A stretch of DNA of 64,000 nucleotides. Source: Hyphomicrobium sp. NDB2Meth4. Lineage in GTDB: Bacteria; Pseudomonadota; Alphaproteobacteria; Rhizobiales; Hyphomicrobiaceae. Below are positions 1 through 11,562 of the stretch, piece by piece. The position numbers and the translations under genes are program-made. The first letter of the stretch is position 1; every line of letters starts with the position of its first letter. The notes beneath the pieces were generated by a model, which searched no databases, was not told where the DNA came from, and saw only the letters and a program-made list of their open reading frames with translations. The stretch covers positions 124,001 to 188,000 of the forward strand of contig NZ_FPEJ01000003.1 in NCBI RefSeq assembly GCF_900117445.1. Direction: 5' to 3'.

Positions 1-1
1 G

Positions 2-1018
2 AGTGAAATCGCCATCCCGGCGAGCGCAAAATGGCTGCAGGAATTGGTCTGCCAGGGCGCCGAGACGGCGAACCGCCAATACGAGCGCCTCATTGCCCAC
101 TATGACATTCACCGCGGCATCGCCGATCCGCCATCCGGCCTCGACGACACCGCCCGTGCCCTCGTCGCCGAACTCATCATTGAGGCGTCGAAGGCATTCG
201 CGCGCATCCTCGACCGTGCATTCGCTGAAAGCGCGGCCAAGCCGCCGCAAGTCTCTCTCACCGCCGAAACCTTCCTCGCCACGCTGCAGATCCCGATGAA
301 GTTCATCGAGAAAAAGCTCGCCAACGCCGAGGACCGCGCCCAGGTGCGGGCCATGTATCAGGAGCTGCAGGCGACCGGCCGCGTCGAAGCGACATTGCCG
401 GAGGACGATCGCACCGTGCGCGACCTGCACGCGAAGGAAGTCATCGCTCCGCGCGAGCTAAAACAGGCCGCCGCCCGCGCCCAGCGCCTCGCCACCAGCA
501 CGCCCGCGCGGCCAGCCGTCAGCCAGAAAGCGACGCCCACAACAGCGGCCGCAAAGACACCCGAAGCCGCCGAGACCCGCAGCACCCCGCGCGTGTTCCT
601 CAAGGCATCAGATGACGTCGAAACAGCGCCATCGATCGGCACGCGCTCGGCCCAGAAGCTCGCCGAAGCGGGCATCTTCACTGTCGCCGACCTTCTCTCC
701 GCCGATCCCGAAGCCTCCGCAACAACCCTCCGGCCGCTCGGCATCAGCGCAGCAACGCTGCGCCTGTGGCAGCAGCAGGCCCGTCTCGTGATGGACATCC
801 CCGGACTGCGCGGAACCCACGCGCAGCTTCTTACCGGCGCAGGCTACATGGATGCCAAATCGGTCGCCGCAGCGGAAGCCGGCCTCGTATGCGCGGCCGT
901 ACTCCGCTATGCGGCAACGTCGGAAGGACAGCGACTTTTGCGCCAGGATGGCCCGCCAGCAACCGACAAGATCGAGAGCTGGGTCGCCAGTGCCGTTGCC
1001 GCACGCGCCGCTGCGTAA
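2..1018 (+). CDS. DUF4332-type helix-hairpin-helix protein, 5' end outside window
   Basis: The frame is open to the left edge, so the true start is missing; the first TTG/ATG-like codons inside are not reliable starts. The N-terminal half is helical and charged. A Pro/Ala/Thr-rich linker follows (about residues 155-190). The C-terminal third has helix-hairpin-helix-like repeats (APSIGTRSAQKLAEAGI, then a second copy around DIPGLRGTHAQLLTGAGY), as in DUF4332 proteins. Such domains resemble DNA-binding HhH folds, but no biochemical role is established for this family that I can cite. No partner gene is visible inside the window. The fold assignment is fairly good; the function is unknown. Confidence 0.6.
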   Translation, partial: SEIAIPASAKWLQELVCQGAETANRQYERLIAHYDIHRGIADPPSGLDDTARALVAELIIEASKAFARILDRAFAESAAKPPQVSLTAETFLATLQIPMKFIEKKLANAEDRAQVRAMYQELQATGRVEATLPEDDRTVRDLHAKEVIAPRELKQAAARAQRLATSTPARPAVSQKATPTTAAAKTPEAAETRSTPRVFLKASDDVETAPSIGTRSAQKLAEAGIFTVADLLSADPEASATTLRPLGISAATLRLWQQQARLVMDIPGLRGTHAQLLTGAGYMDAKSVAAAEAGLVCAAVLRYAATSEGQRLLRQDGPPATDKIESWVASAVAARAAA

Positions 1019-1030
1019 TCGGCAACGCCC

Positions 1031-1219
1031 TCAGCGCCGCCCAACAAGGCTCGCCAGGCTCGGCTGCCATCTACGCAGCGCTCTCAGCGACTGCGCGACC
1101 TTCCAGCTCCTGCTTTCCTCCAGCGCGCGCTGCCGAGCCTGCTGCTCGGCTTTGAGGCCGTCCGTATAGAAACGATAACGCGACTCCTCTTCGAGGCACC
1201 CAGCGTCTTTCCCCACCAA
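1031..1219 (-). CDS. possible short ORF or gene fragment, 62 codons, unrecognised
   Basis: This is a minus-strand frame between the DUF4332 gene and the TPP riboswitch, starting at TTG with no clear ribosome-binding site and closed upstream by TAG. Third positions are GC-rich, as in real genes here. The peptide is charged and helical and contains SRSWKVAQSLRALRRW. That is reminiscent of the linker found inside or after some glycosyltransferase domains, so it may be a remnant. No ATG or GTG start is available near the 5' end. It could equally be a chance frame. Confidence 0.25.
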   Translation of the reverse strand: MVGKDAGCLEEESRYRFYTDGLKAEQQARQRALEESRSWKVAQSLRALRRWQPSLASLVGRR

Positions 1220-1312
1220 ATCGCCCGTTGTCTCTCTGCTGTTGCACTCTGGCTACGCACCCCTAGATCCCGGCGGGGTTGCATCTCCGCGCACAAACGC
1301 GCAGATTACGCC

Positions 1313-1406
1313 CGTTCCGAGGGGCGCCGGCGAACCGGCTGAGATCGCGTTGATCGCGCGAGCACCCTTAGAACCTGATCCGGTTCGTACCGGCGAAGGG
1401 ACGGAA
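1313..1406 (+). promoter_or_regulatory. TPP riboswitch (THI element)
   Basis: The conserved Thi-box parts are all readable: GGGGCGCC, CTGAGA, ACCCTTAGAACCTGATCCGG, then TACCGGCGAAGGGA. TTCCG at 1315-1319 can pair with CGGAA at 1402-1406 to close P1. The purine-rich AAGGGA at 1396-1401 belongs to the conserved aptamer and is also the only plausible ribosome-binding site for the ATG at 1408. Ligand binding would therefore mask the ribosome-binding site directly, giving translational repression by thiamine pyrophosphate. The element commands the secreted glycosidase-like gene and, by operon continuity, thiC. Confidence 0.95.
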
Positions 1407-1407
1407 T

Positions 1408-4093
<2,686 letters not shown>

Positions 4094-4146
4094 ATGCGGG
4101 ACCAGAGGCAGCGTACTAGACTCGGACATTCCCGGGGATCCCATCC

Positions 4147-4794
4147 ATGGCACACAAGAGAGCTTTGCATCACCTACGCGGCGCGCTGCTCACTTCTGTT
4201 CTGGCGGCAGCCGCCGCAGCCCACGCGGAACCGCAAAAGTTCACCACCATCGCCCCCATCTTCAGTCAACTGCTGGTAGTTTCCCAGCCGGCGAACTTCG
4301 TGCCGGCGTTCGAGAAGGCCGTTCCAGAACGCTACCTGCGCGAGTCTGTGCCTAAGGGCGAGACGGTCGACCACTGGACCCAGATGATCACCGTAACTGG
4401 CGCAAAGGGCTTGGCGAACAATCGCGACATCACTCCGGAGTCCTTCGCGGGATTGCTCGCCAACGGGTTTAAGAAATCCTGCCCCGGTTCATTCTCCTCC
4501 AAGCCTTTGGGCAAGCTTCACGTCGGCACCTTTGATGGCTTCGCCGCGGTTGCCGGGTGCGGCAGCTATACGTCCAGTGATGGCACGCGGGGCGAAACGG
4601 CGCTCATCGTCACCATCCGAGGCGCGCAGGATTACTACACCATCCAGTGGGCGGAGCGGTCGGCACCGATCGACCAGCCTCCCGCTCTCGACGATGCCAC
4701 TTGGATGCAACGCCTGCACGACCTCGGACCCGTCCGCCTGTGTCCCATCGTTGCCGGCGAGCAGGCTCCCTATCCCAGCTGCGTCGCCGGATAA
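4147..4794 (+). CDS. hypothetical secreted protein, 215 aa
   Basis: A signal peptide is visible (MAHKRALHHLRG followed by an Ala-rich core, cleavage likely after AHA near residue 27). The mature part is about 188 aa with three cysteines in KKSCPG, VAGCGS and RLCPIV, plus a final Cys near the C-terminus, possibly forming periplasmic disulphides. I do not recognise a named family. It lies 53 bases after thiC on the same strand, but no sign shows that it belongs to the thiamine operon. It converges with the next gene on the minus strand. Confidence 0.75.
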   Translation: MAHKRALHHLRGALLTSVLAAAAAAHAEPQKFTTIAPIFSQLLVVSQPANFVPAFEKAVPERYLRESVPKGETVDHWTQMITVTGAKGLANNRDITPESFAGLLANGFKKSCPGSFSSKPLGKLHVGTFDGFAAVAGCGSYTSSDGTRGETALIVTIRGAQDYYTIQWAERSAPIDQPPALDDATWMQRLHDLGPVRLCPIVAGEQAPYPSCVAG

Positions 4795-4818
4795 CGAAAT
4801 CGCGGCGCAGCGCGCCGC

Positions 4819-5301
4819 TCAGCGCTCCGCGCGCACTGGAAGCGGCGGAGTACGCGGCGCGCATTCCGGGTAGCCGAACTTGTCGATCAGCGTCGCGCCT
4901 GAGAGCGTGTGATAGCGCGCAGAATCGACGTGATGCCCCTTGAGCAGATACGCACGCAGCTCGGGCTTGTACGCAGCTAGCATCGTCTTCGTCGAGCTGG
5001 AACTGGCGTTCCACTTCTTCGTCACCCGGTCCGGCCCGGCGTGAAACGAGACCAGCGCCTTTCGATCGACGCACACGTTGCGGATCGACAGGAATAGCGT
5101 GCATGCCGATCGGCAAACGCCCTCGACCCTGAACGTCTCTCCGCTCTTGTTGTATTTCGCTATGACCGGGAAGTAGGTGGCAAAACGCCCACCGGCGCCA
5201 TACAGCCTCGAAGAACCGTCTGCGACCGCAGGTACCGCGCCGCCAGCGGCCAGCAACAGAGCAACCACAACGCCGCTGACCAAACCGTGCGCCCGCGTCA
5301 T
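4819..5301 (-). CDS. small secreted protein with ClpP/crotonase-like SACT motif
   Basis: The protein is 160 aa with an N-terminal signal peptide (cleavage near AVADG). The segment VEGVCRSACTLFLSIRNVC followed by ALVSFHAGP resembles the core of periplasmic ClpP-fold proteins (COG3904-like), where a Ser in SACT and a nearby His align with the protease active site. The usual long N- and C-terminal parts are missing, so this is a minimal or degenerate member. Proteolysis is not shown. It lies just downstream (11 bases) of the ABC-F gene on the same strand. Confidence 0.7.
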   Translation of the reverse strand: MTRAHGLVSGVVVALLLAAGGAVPAVADGSSRLYGAGGRFATYFPVIAKYNKSGETFRVEGVCRSACTLFLSIRNVCVDRKALVSFHAGPDRVTKKWNASSSSTKTMLAAYKPELRAYLLKGHHVDSARYHTLSGATLIDKFGYPECAPRTPPLPVRAER

Positions 5302-5312
5302 GCCGCCCCCTT

Positions 5313-6935
5313 CTAACGATGCAGCCCCGGCGCCTCTTGGCCGGTGCGCTCAACGTACTCGGTGTAGCCGCCGCCGTACGTGTGTACGCCCTCCGGCGTC
5401 AGCTCCAGCACGCGGTTCGACAGCGCCGCAAGAAAGCGCCGGTCGTGCGAGACCAGCAGCATCGCGCCTTCGTATCCGGCCAGCGCCTCGATCAGCATCT
5501 CTTTGGTCGCCATATCGAGATGGTTGGTCGGCTCGTCGAGCACCAGGAAGTTCGGCGGGTCGTAGAGCATCTTCGCCATCACCAGCCGCGCCTTCTCGCC
5601 GCCCGACAGCACGCGGCAGCGCTTCTCGACATCATCGCCCGAGAACCCGAAGCAGCCCGCCAGCGTGCGCAGTGACCCCGTGCCCGCCTGCGGAAATGCG
5701 TATTCCAGTTCCTCGAACACCGTGCGCTCACCATCGAGCAGATCCATGGCGTGCTGTGCGAAGTAACCCATCTTCACGCTGGCACCGAGGTTGACCACGC
5801 CCTCGTCCGGCTCCGCCGATCCCGCAACGAGCTTCAGCAGCGTCGACTTGCCTGCGCCGTTCACACCCAGCACGCACCAGCGTTCGCGCCGGCGGATGTG
5901 AAAGTCGATACCGTCATAGATCGTGCGGCTGCCGTAGCGCTTGTGCACCGCCTTCAGGCTGACGACGTCCTCGCCCGAACGCGGCGCCGGCTGGAATTCG
6001 AACTTCACGCTCTGCCGCCGCTTCGGCGGCTCCACGCGCTCGATCTTGGCGATCTGCTTCACGCGGCTCTGCACCTGCGCCGCGTGCGAGGCACGCGCCT
6101 TGAACCGCTCGATGAACTTCAGCTCCTTCGCCAGCATCGCCTGCTGCCGGTCGAACTGCGCCTGCTGCTGCTTCTCGTTCAGCGCCCGCTGCTGCTCGTA
6201 GAAATCGTGATCGCCCGAATAAGTGTTGAGCGCGCCGCCGTCGATCTCGATCACCTTCTTCACGATGCGGTTCATGAACTCGCGATCGTGCGAGGTCATC
6301 AGCAGCATGCCCTCGTAGTTCTGCAGGAAGTCTTCCAGCCAGATCAGGCTTTCCAGATCGAGATGGTTGCTCGGCTCGTCGAGCAGCATCGCATCGGGCC
6401 GCATCAGCAGAATGCGGGCGAGCGCCACGCGCATCTTCCAACCGCCCGACAACGCGCCGACGTCGCCGTCCATCATCTCCTGCGTGAACGACAGGCCGGC
6501 CAGAACCTCGCGCGCGCGGCCCTCGAGCGCGTAGCCGCCGAGCTCTTCGAAGCGCGCCTGCACCTCGCCGTAGCGCTCGATGATCTCTTCCATCTCGTCG
6601 GCGCGGTCGGGATCGGCCATCGCCGTTTCGAGCTCTTTCAGCTCGCCCGCGACCTCGCTCACCGGGCCCGCGCCGTCCATCACCTCGGCAACCGCGCTGC
6701 GTCCCGACATCTCGCCGACATCCTGGCTGAAATAGCCGATGGTGATGCCGCGGTCGGTCGAAACCTGCCCCTCGTCCGGCTGCTCACGCCCGGTGATCAG
6801 CCGGAACAGCGTCGTCTTGCCCGCGCCGTTGGGGCCCACGAGGCCGATCTTCTCGCCCCGGTTCAGCGCCGCGGACGCCTCGATGAAGACGATCTGGTGG
6901 CCGTTCTGCTTGCCGATATTGTCGAGACGGATCAT
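5313..6935 (-). CDS. ABC-F family ATPase
   Basis: The protein is 540 aa with two tandem ABC cassettes and no membrane segments. The first cassette has Walker A GPNGAGKT (about residues 34-41), LSGGWKMRVALA and LLDEPSNHLDLESL. A charged helical linker rich in Gln/Lys follows (residues about 245-310, the P-site tRNA interaction motif region in this family). The second cassette has GVNGAGKSTLL, LSGGEKARLVMA and LVLDEPTNHLDM. ABC-F proteins act on ribosomes or their assembly rather than in transport. The start MIRLDNIGKQ at 6935 is typical of the family; upstream in-frame codons would add 19 unlikely residues. The exact subgroup (YheS- or Uup-like) is uncertain. Confidence 0.93.
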   Translation of the reverse strand: MIRLDNIGKQNGHQIVFIEASAALNRGEKIGLVGPNGAGKTTLFRLITGREQPDEGQVSTDRGITIGYFSQDVGEMSGRSAVAEVMDGAGPVSEVAGELKELETAMADPDRADEMEEIIERYGEVQARFEELGGYALEGRAREVLAGLSFTQEMMDGDVGALSGGWKMRVALARILLMRPDAMLLDEPSNHLDLESLIWLEDFLQNYEGMLLMTSHDREFMNRIVKKVIEIDGGALNTYSGDHDFYEQQRALNEKQQQAQFDRQQAMLAKELKFIERFKARASHAAQVQSRVKQIAKIERVEPPKRRQSVKFEFQPAPRSGEDVVSLKAVHKRYGSRTIYDGIDFHIRRRERWCVLGVNGAGKSTLLKLVAGSAEPDEGVVNLGASVKMGYFAQHAMDLLDGERTVFEELEYAFPQAGTGSLRTLAGCFGFSGDDVEKRCRVLSGGEKARLVMAKMLYDPPNFLVLDEPTNHLDMATKEMLIEALAGYEGAMLLVSHDRRFLAALSNRVLELTPEGVHTYGGGYTEYVERTGQEAPGLHR

Positions 6936-7022
6936 GTATGCGCGGGCCCTGGTGACGAAGTTCCGCCACCCCATAAGCCATGCCGCGCACACGCGAAAGC
7001 CCGTGCGGCAATTGCCGTCGCC

Positions 7023-7874
7023 TCAACCGACCTCGTAGCTGGTGATGCCGAAGATGCGATCCATCGCGGCAGGCCGCACCGGCCCGGTATACATCCGCGC
7101 AGTCTCGAAGCACGGCGCAAGCCCACGGCTCAGCGCCAGAGCCGCAGCCTCGGCATTTGGCTCGGGAACGTCGATGAACACCTCGCCCTCGCCGCTCGCC
7201 GCCAGCACCGAGAACAGCGTCTCGGCCACCTCGCGGTCCTTCGCGTAAAGGGGTGCAATCTTGCGCCCCTTGCGGCTCGGACGAATGACGCCCCAGCCCA
7301 ACAGCTCGCCATCACGCACGATTGCCCGCCCGACGTGCCCGGGCGCATCTACCCACGCCTGCACAAACGCCGCTCTGTCGGCGGGAAAGAGCGCAGCATC
7401 ATCGGTGGCGACCGCCTCTATGGGAATGTCGGACAGAGGCACGGTTTCGTCGCGGAACGCACCCAGCGCCGGCACTCCGCCGTATCGCGCGTTGCGCCAC
7501 GCGAGCTTAAAGCCAGACTTGCGATAATTGTCCTGCTGCGCCACCACGCCATCGAGCCCGACCACCCGCGACCTCGAATGCTGCAGCGCCGCCTGCCAGA
7601 TGCGCCAGCCGAAACCGCGGCCACGCAGCTCCGGCCGCACGATGTAGAAGCCGAGAAAGGCAAAGCCGTCGCTGTAATTGACGTTGGAGATGATCGCCGC
7701 GCGCCGTCCCTCGTGCTCGCCGACCAGGAAGCCCTGCGGATCGATGGAGGCAAAGCACGGCATATCGCCGAGCCCCGGGTTCCAGCCCTCGGCCGCCGCC
7801 CAGTCTGCAGCGATGAAAAGATCCGCCGGCTGCATCGGACGAATGACGAGACCAATATCGTCGAACCTGCCCAT
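7023..7874 (-). CDS. GNAT-family acetyltransferase, two-domain
   Basis: The protein is 283 aa. The N-terminal half is a GNAT domain with the acetyl-CoA loop region FYIVRPELRGRGFGWRIWQAAL (Q/RxxGxG/A-like, about residues 80-100). The C-terminal half resembles the second GNAT-like domain of the YitH/DUF1248 type. The start at 7874 is preceded by GGAGGG; an in-frame start 39 bases upstream is unsupported. The substrate cannot be told from sequence. It lies upstream of the ABC-F gene on the same strand with an 87-base gap, possibly co-transcribed. Confidence 0.85.
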   Translation of the reverse strand: MGRFDDIGLVIRPMQPADLFIAADWAAAEGWNPGLGDMPCFASIDPQGFLVGEHEGRRAAIISNVNYSDGFAFLGFYIVRPELRGRGFGWRIWQAALQHSRSRVVGLDGVVAQQDNYRKSGFKLAWRNARYGGVPALGAFRDETVPLSDIPIEAVATDDAALFPADRAAFVQAWVDAPGHVGRAIVRDGELLGWGVIRPSRKGRKIAPLYAKDREVAETLFSVLAASGEGEVFIDVPEPNAEAAALALSRGLAPCFETARMYTGPVRPAAMDRIFGITSYEVG

Positions 7875-8000
7875 CGAGCCCTCCTCGTGTAGTGGATGGC
7901 ATATGCCAACCACAGTCCCCTTAACGAACTATCGGATGCCCGCTAACGTGGCGCTAAGCGGTACAATTCGCATCAGTTACCGTTCGGGGGAAATACGTCT

Positions 8001-8423
8001 ATGCAGCTCAAGATACACCAATACGGCGAGCTGATCGGCATCCTGTTCCTGCTCGCCTCGACTGCGACGCAGATGTTCTACCTGGCGCCGCTCGACCGCG
8101 ACATTCAGTGGCGCCTCACGGCCTTCACCGTGCAGCAGTCGGCGCAGATTCAGATCCGCGCCACCTACGATAGCCAGATCGCGGTATTGAAGCAGCTCAA
8201 TGCCCCCGCCGCGGAGGTGACCGCGGTGGAAACCAAGCGCGATGCGGCCCTTGCACAGTTTCGCAACTCGGACGCCGACATCTCCGATTTCATGATCGCC
8301 AAGGAAGGTGTCGAGAACTACCTGCAGATCATCGTCATCGTGCTGTTTGCGGTCGGCTCCGTACTCGCGGGATTGGGACGCACGCTCGATATGCTTGCCG
8401 CCCGTCGCGTCGCCGAAAGCTGA
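8001..8423 (+). CDS. hypothetical protein with two membrane segments
   Basis: The protein is 140 aa with one membrane helix near the N-terminus (about residues 11-28) and a second near the C-terminus (about 108-126). A roughly 75-residue charged, Gln/Ala-rich helical region lies between them. GGGGGAAA lies just upstream of the ATG. No family is recognised. It is transcribed divergently from the GNAT gene. The layout suggests an inner-membrane anchored helical hairpin, but function is unknown. Confidence 0.7.
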   Translation: MQLKIHQYGELIGILFLLASTATQMFYLAPLDRDIQWRLTAFTVQQSAQIQIRATYDSQIAVLKQLNAPAAEVTAVETKRDAALAQFRNSDADISDFMIAKEGVENYLQIIVIVLFAVGSVLAGLGRTLDMLAARRVAES

Positions 8424-8561
8424 CCGAAGCGGCAGCGCGCGTTTTCCTCCACAACGGACAATCCGCCCGCTAGCTGCACGCAAGCCGAATCGGGGAATAG
8501 TCGGGTTGCACCGGCGCCACATGAGCCCGCGTGCTTCCGGCTGTTCAATCCGAGGCCGCAC

Positions 8562-9458
8562 GTGAGCCGCGCCATCCGCACATTCGCAAGCGCCGTCCTT
8601 TTGCTGGCCCTCGGCTTCAGCGCGCCGGCCGCCGCCGACATCGCCGACGAGATTCTCGCCAAGGCGATCGAGCGCTACCGCGCCGGCGAGATGGAGCCCG
8701 CCATCGGCGGCATCAACGCCGCGCTGCGCGGCCGCCTCTCCAGCGCGCAACTGGCAAAGGCCTACTATTATCGCGGCCTCGCGCATCGCCGCGCCGGCCG
8801 GCCGAACGACGCCATTTCCGATCTGACCCAGGCGCTCTCATCTGGCGGCCTATCGGAAAAAGAAACAGCGGACGCGACGGAGAGCCTGCACACCGTCTAC
8901 CGAGAACTTGGTGCCGGTGTCCGTGCTGAGACCGCTTCCATTCCGCCGGCCGCCGAGCCCGCCAAGAATTGGGCCCCCTCGGACGTTGCCATTTCCACCG
9001 GCGCGCTGCAGGAGTCTAAGCTAGAGACGCCTACGCCCGCGCCGCGTCCAAAGGCTTGGACGAAACAGCAAGTCGCGCTAGCGCCGCTGCCGCCGGCACG
9101 CAAGCAGAGCGCCACGTCCGCCGCATCAAAGTCCTCACGCGCAACCGCCCCGGCGCAGGCAGCCGTGACGCCCTTCGTCACAGAAGTGTCGGTGGCACCG
9201 GCGCAGGATCTGCCCCCGCCCGAGATCCGCCTGCTCGTCGGCGAGGCCCATTCCCGCAGCGAAGCCGTCGCATTGGCTGTCCGCCTCACCTCGCAGCGCG
9301 GTTTCAGCCTCGGCCCGCGGCGACCTCAGATCGCCGAGACGGCATTCGCCGACAGCGCCATCTATCGCGTCAGGCTCGGCCCCTTCGCCAATCTCGACGA
9401 CGCGCTAGAACTTTGCCGGTCACTGCGCGACAGCGGCTACGACTGCGTCAGGGAGTAG
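8562..9458 (+). CDS. TPR plus SPOR-domain periplasmic protein
   Basis: The protein is 298 aa and begins at GTG. It has a signal peptide (cleavage near APAAA), TPR-like helices at about residues 30-105 (including YYYRGLAHRRAGRPNDAISDLTQAL), a long Pro/Ala/Ser-rich linker, and a C-terminal SPOR-like domain (about 225-298, RLLVGEAHSRSEAVALAVRL to YRVRLGPFANLDDALELCRSLRDSGYDC). SPOR domains bind denuded septal peptidoglycan, so a cell-wall or division-site role is likely. No division genes are adjacent. Confidence 0.8.
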   Translation: MSRAIRTFASAVLLLALGFSAPAAADIADEILAKAIERYRAGEMEPAIGGINAALRGRLSSAQLAKAYYYRGLAHRRAGRPNDAISDLTQALSSGGLSEKETADATESLHTVYRELGAGVRAETASIPPAAEPAKNWAPSDVAISTGALQESKLETPTPAPRPKAWTKQQVALAPLPPARKQSATSAASKSSRATAPAQAAVTPFVTEVSVAPAQDLPPPEIRLLVGEAHSRSEAVALAVRLTSQRGFSLGPRRPQIAETAFADSAIYRVRLGPFANLDDALELCRSLRDSGYDCVRE

Positions 9459-9612
9459 GTGGCGCGCACCACGCCGACAGCGCCTCCGATCCAGAAGGCA
9501 GTGAAACATTCCCGCGAACGCTTTGGTACAAAGCTCTGGCGCGCCGCTCCGCACCATTTTGGCCGCAAATGCCGGTCACACACGCAGGAAAAGATAACAA
9601 GGAAAATCAACG

Positions 9613-10167
9613 ATGTTCCGCAACCTACTCTGCGCGTGTCTTGCATTTGCCGCTGTTCTCGCCGTTTCGGCACCCACCCGGGCGGCCTCCGCCTACGATA
9701 TCGACGTCGGCGTCGACGCAACGCTCGACCGCTTCTTCGCTAACGTCCGCGGCGCCCGCGAACTTGCCAACAAGTCCGTCGGCATTCTCGTTTTCCCCTC
9801 GGTCGTGAAGGCTGGCTTCGGCTTCGGCGGCGAATACGGCGAAGGCGCACTTCGCATCAGCGGACAGCAGCGCTCGGTCGACTATTACAATACCGTTTCC
9901 GCCTCGGTCGGCTTTCAGCTCGGCATCCAGGAGCGATCCGTCATAATCATGTTCATGACGCACTCGGCTCTGGAGCAATTCCGCCGCACTGCCGGTTGGA
10001 AAATTGGCGCCGACGCGTCCGTTGCGGTGATCACCGTCGGCATCGGCGGCTCGATCGACACGAACAAGATTACGAGCCCCGTCGTCGGCTTCATCCTCGA
10101 TCCGAAAGGCCTGATGTATAACCTGACGCTCGAAGGCACCAAGATCAGCCGCATTAATCCGAGGTGA
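9613..10167 (+). CDS. secreted SYLF-domain (Ysc84-like) lipid-binding protein
   Basis: The protein is 184 aa with a signal peptide (cleavage near TRAAS). Almost the whole mature protein is a SYLF domain, with the hallmark LANKSVGILVFPSVVKAGFG near residues 50-70, FGGEYGEGAL, and the closing VVGFILDPKGLMYNLTLEGTKISRI. SYLF domains bind anionic lipids; the bacterial secreted forms are of unknown role, probably at the outer membrane or in the periplasm. It has its own start with a purine-rich AAGGAAAA upstream. A hairpin at 10217-10248 follows it. Confidence 0.9.
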   Translation: MFRNLLCACLAFAAVLAVSAPTRAASAYDIDVGVDATLDRFFANVRGARELANKSVGILVFPSVVKAGFGFGGEYGEGALRISGQQRSVDYYNTVSASVGFQLGIQERSVIIMFMTHSALEQFRRTAGWKIGADASVAVITVGIGGSIDTNKITSPVVGFILDPKGLMYNLTLEGTKISRINPR

Positions 10168-10216
10168 GCGGAACGCGCGGTTCTGTTGTCCGCGATCACA
10201 CCGCAGAGATTAGAAA

Positions 10217-10248
10217 GGCGCCGGAGAGGCGGTCACCTCACCGGCGCC
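10217..10248. terminator. hairpin between convergent genes
   Basis: GGCGCCGG pairs with CCGGCGCC, and inside it GAGG pairs with CCTC around a six-base loop, with single A/A mismatches. No T-run follows on either side, so if it ends transcription it may do so weakly or for both directions. It sits exactly between the SYLF gene and the opposing sulfotransferase gene. Confidence 0.6.
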
Positions 10249-10260
10249 CAGAGATGAACC

Positions 10261-11109
10261 TCAGATCACGCGCGCCTCAACCAGACGCCAGTAGCGGATG
10301 AGCGAGCGCAGACTTGCCAGTCCGCTCGTAGGCTTGAGGTGCCCCTCTCGCCCCAACTGCACAATCCCGCGCGGCGTCCAGTACGCCCCCGGCGCCTCGG
10401 TCGCCTGCTCGATGTTCCGGCTGTATCCGAGGCGGACAAAGTCCTCCTCGTAAACCGCCTTGACCAGCTCGACCGCACGCGGCGTGTAGTACGTGCGCAT
10501 CTTCTCCTGCGCACGGCGCGAATGTGGCGCAAAGGTCTCTAGCTCGAACTCGCCGATGGTGCTGCTCAAAGCTCGCCGCAAAGTCGCGATGTCTTCAAGA
10601 TAGAAGACCGCGTCATATGACACGCCCGTCAGCCACAAGTTTAGATATTGTGGCCGGAAGTGCGGATCGAGCGTCTGTGGCTTGGCGCTTAGCAGTGCCT
10701 CGAGAAAGGCCTCGAAGCTCTGCGGGCGGCTACCGCGAAACTCGCGATACAGCGATGGATCGCCATTCACCACCTTATCTAGATATCCCGACAGCGCCCG
10801 CGAGAACGGATTGCGTGCGCACGAGATGACTAGGCGCGCATCGCTGCGCACGAGGTCGTCGATGCCGCGCTGCTTCAGGCAGTCGTCACCCTTGTGGGGA
10901 TCATTAACGAGAGTAAAGCTGCCGCGCCCTTTGTCTCGGAAGCGGGCGGCCTGCGCCTGTCGCAAGCTATTCTTGACCGTCGAGCAGCCGCACTTCGGAT
11001 TGTTGACGTAGACCACCGGCAGCTCCGGGGTCCACCAAAGTTCTACGTCCTTCTGCACGCCCAGCGCCGAAGCACAGAACTGCCTGATCCAACGTCGGGG
11101 ATTACCCAT
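10261..11109 (-). CDS. sulfotransferase family 2-like protein
   Basis: The protein is 282 aa. YVNNPKCGCSTVKNSL (about residues 33-48) fits the 5'-phosphosulfate loop of PAPS-dependent carbohydrate sulfotransferases. ISCARNPFSRALSGYLDKV (about 95-113) fits the 3'-phosphate motif. FYLEDI and the C-terminal YYTPRAVELVKAVYEEDFVRLGY are typical of the HNK-1/chondroitin-type family. It probably sulfates a glycan or lipid at the envelope. No sulfate-activation genes are adjacent. The start is the ATG at 11109. Confidence 0.85.
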   Translation of the reverse strand: MGNPRRWIRQFCASALGVQKDVELWWTPELPVVYVNNPKCGCSTVKNSLRQAQAARFRDKGRGSFTLVNDPHKGDDCLKQRGIDDLVRSDARLVISCARNPFSRALSGYLDKVVNGDPSLYREFRGSRPQSFEAFLEALLSAKPQTLDPHFRPQYLNLWLTGVSYDAVFYLEDIATLRRALSSTIGEFELETFAPHSRRAQEKMRTYYTPRAVELVKAVYEEDFVRLGYSRNIEQATEAPGAYWTPRGIVQLGREGHLKPTSGLASLRSLIRYWRLVEARVI

Positions 11110-11414
11110 AATCCGCCCCTCAATGAAGTACCGGATCAGGCTCCAACAGCCTTCAGCGGCTAAGCTCCAAAACGAGAGCGGTGATTCGCATGTAGCGGCA
11201 ACGGTTTTCGTTCAGCGCGTGCAAATGGCGTCTGCACAAGCCCTCTAGAGGACTAACTGCAAGGTGATCGCCCGGAACATCAACCCGCGAAAATTGAAGC
11301 CGTAACGGTGAAAGCATGAGAGCTGACCATCGATCAATGCCCGACAGCAGCTTTCCATAACTTAACTTTTCAGGCAGCCAAAATCATGGCACGCTCATAC
11401 ACAGGTTCAACAGC

Positions 11415-11508
11415 GAAAGGAGGTGATCCGATGTCGAGTGGGATCTTGAGGACGGCGATGTCGCGGTCGCTCGGGTTCAGGCCGGATTTGCCTCCGGTGC
11501 ACGCCTGA
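11415..11508 (+). CDS. 25-codon ORF with a 15-nt perfect Shine-Dalgarno sequence
   Basis: GAAAGGAGGTGATCC at 11415-11429 is fully complementary to the 3' end of bacterial 16S rRNA. One base later an ATG at 11431 opens a 25-residue peptide (MSSGILRTAMSRSL... ending in LPPVHA) that stops at TGA 11506-11508. A strong terminator follows 55 bases on, so this may be a free-standing small transcript. The very short distance between the long SD and the ATG is unusual. The peptide is basic with two Pro-Pro-like turns and matches no family I can name. It may be a leader peptide, a small protein, or an RNA that contacts ribosomes. Confidence 0.5.
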
Positions 11509-11562
11509 CGCATCAGCGGCGCAGCGCGACAACCGCTGCACTCTCGCCGCCGAAGTCTCACG

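Noticed and set aside
5751-7892. A 713-codon open frame on the plus strand
   Set aside because: It lies opposite the ABC-F and GNAT genes, has the His/Arg/Leu-rich composition typical of antisense shadow frames in GC-rich DNA, and matches no family.
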